DNA of 5,105 nucleotides from JAFAQB01 sp045808425. Its GTDB lineage: Archaea > Thermoproteota > Nitrososphaeria > Nitrososphaerales > Nitrososphaeraceae. Below, one piece after another: positions 4,877 through 5,105 of the stretch (position 1 is the first letter of the stretch; each line of letters begins with the position of its first letter). Both the position numbers and the translations under genes were made by a program. Where the stretch lies: positions 1-5,105 of the forward strand of contig JBJMFM010000321.1 of NCBI GenBank assembly GCA_045808425.1, in the 5' to 3' direction. The notes beneath the pieces were generated by a model. It was not told the DNA's origin, searched no databases, and saw nothing but the letters and a program-made list of their open reading frames with translations.

Positions 4877-4966
4877 ACATGATATATGGTATAAATGACC
4901 AAATAGTAAAATTCCCAATATCTTTATAGACAAACATTCGCATTTGAAACCAAACAGCAAGTACAG

Positions 4967-4976
4967 ATATATTAAA
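4967..4976 (+). promoter_or_regulatory. TATA box of the CBS-domain gene
   Basis: ATATATTAAA lies 30-39 bases before the ATG at 5006. A start about 26 bases downstream would leave a leader of only a few bases, as at the other genes here. No Shine-Dalgarno sequence lies before the ATG. Confidence 0.52.
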
Positions 4977-5005
4977 AATCTTGTATTAGTTATACACATG
5001 ATTAT

Positions 5006-5105
5006 ATGACAACAACAACAAAATCAGTAGGCGAAATAATGACTAAAAAGCTTGAAACTATTGCAATATCAAATTCGGCTCAAGAAGCAGCAAAGAAGAT
5101 GAGAG
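5006..5105 (+). CDS. CBS-domain protein, N-terminus only
   Basis: The gene starts at ATG 5006 and runs off the right edge with 33 codons visible: MTTTTKSVGEIMTKKLETIA followed by ISNSAQEAAKKMR. VGEIMTKxLxTI followed by the helix SAQEAAKKM is the standard opening of a CBS domain (first strand with the xxDIMTxxxxTI motif, then the helix before the nucleotide-binding region). CBS pairs bind adenosine nucleotides and act as energy-status sensors or regulatory modules; stand-alone two- or four-CBS proteins are common in archaea. The rest, including the ligand-contacting Asp/Thr of the second strand and any partner domain, lies outside the window, so a larger fusion cannot be excluded. It has its own promoter at 4967-4976. 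Confidence 0.82.
   Translation, partial: MTTTTKSVGEIMTKKLETIAISNSAQEAAKKMR

Noticed and set aside
163..4885. 13-base direct match TTAGACATGATAT at 163-175 and 4873-4885
   Set aside because: A match of this length is expected now and then by chance in a 5-kb A/T-rich sequence, and the flanks do not align.
1..5105. CRISPR array, insertion sequence or rRNA
   Set aside because: No regularly spaced repeats, transposase motifs or rRNA-like blocks are visible on either strand.

Overview
The window looks like accessory, AT-rich chromosome of an ammonia-oxidising archaeon, most likely a Nitrososphaerales (Nitrosocosmicus-like) thaumarchaeon. Grounds: TATA boxes lie about 25-40 bases before start codons with no ribosome-binding sites (leaderless or near-leaderless transcripts); the small Cys-rich protein and the stand-alone hydantoinase/oxoprolinase protein are of kinds I associate with this group; and there is a cupredoxin remnant. 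The taxonomic call is inference from gene content, not from a marker gene.

Layout. 1-83 (minus) is the N-terminus of a ribbon-helix-helix-type regulator leaving the window. Divergent from it, 242-328 encodes a 28-residue lysine-rich KGG-type miniprotein that ends in an intrinsic-type terminator. 498-786 is a short-chain dehydrogenase wreck with two frame breaks. 842-3010 is the main intact gene, a 722-residue HyuA/oxoprolinase-type ASKHA ATPase, preceded by a perfect palindrome at its probable transcription start. 3011-3500 has no intact gene but holds a hairpin, the C-terminal copper site of a cupredoxin (minus strand) and the first strand and helix of a TIR domain (plus strand). 3501-4010 encodes a four-helix membrane protein with a palindrome between TATA box and start. 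4011-4310 contains a GC-rich 12-bp hairpin. 4311-4559 (minus) is a zinc-ribbon-like Cys-rich protein. 4579-4876 is a coiled-coil reading frame broken by one extra G in a GGGG run. 5006 to the end is the start of a CBS-domain protein.

The genes do not form an operon: each intact gene seems to have its own promoter, orientations alternate, and four decayed genes of unrelated families lie between them. The best reading is a region of gene turnover around a few retained single genes. I see no complete new system. The items most worth following are the KGG miniprotein, the two promoter palindromes, the GC-rich hairpin, and the TIR and cupredoxin remnants, which ordinary ORF calling would miss.
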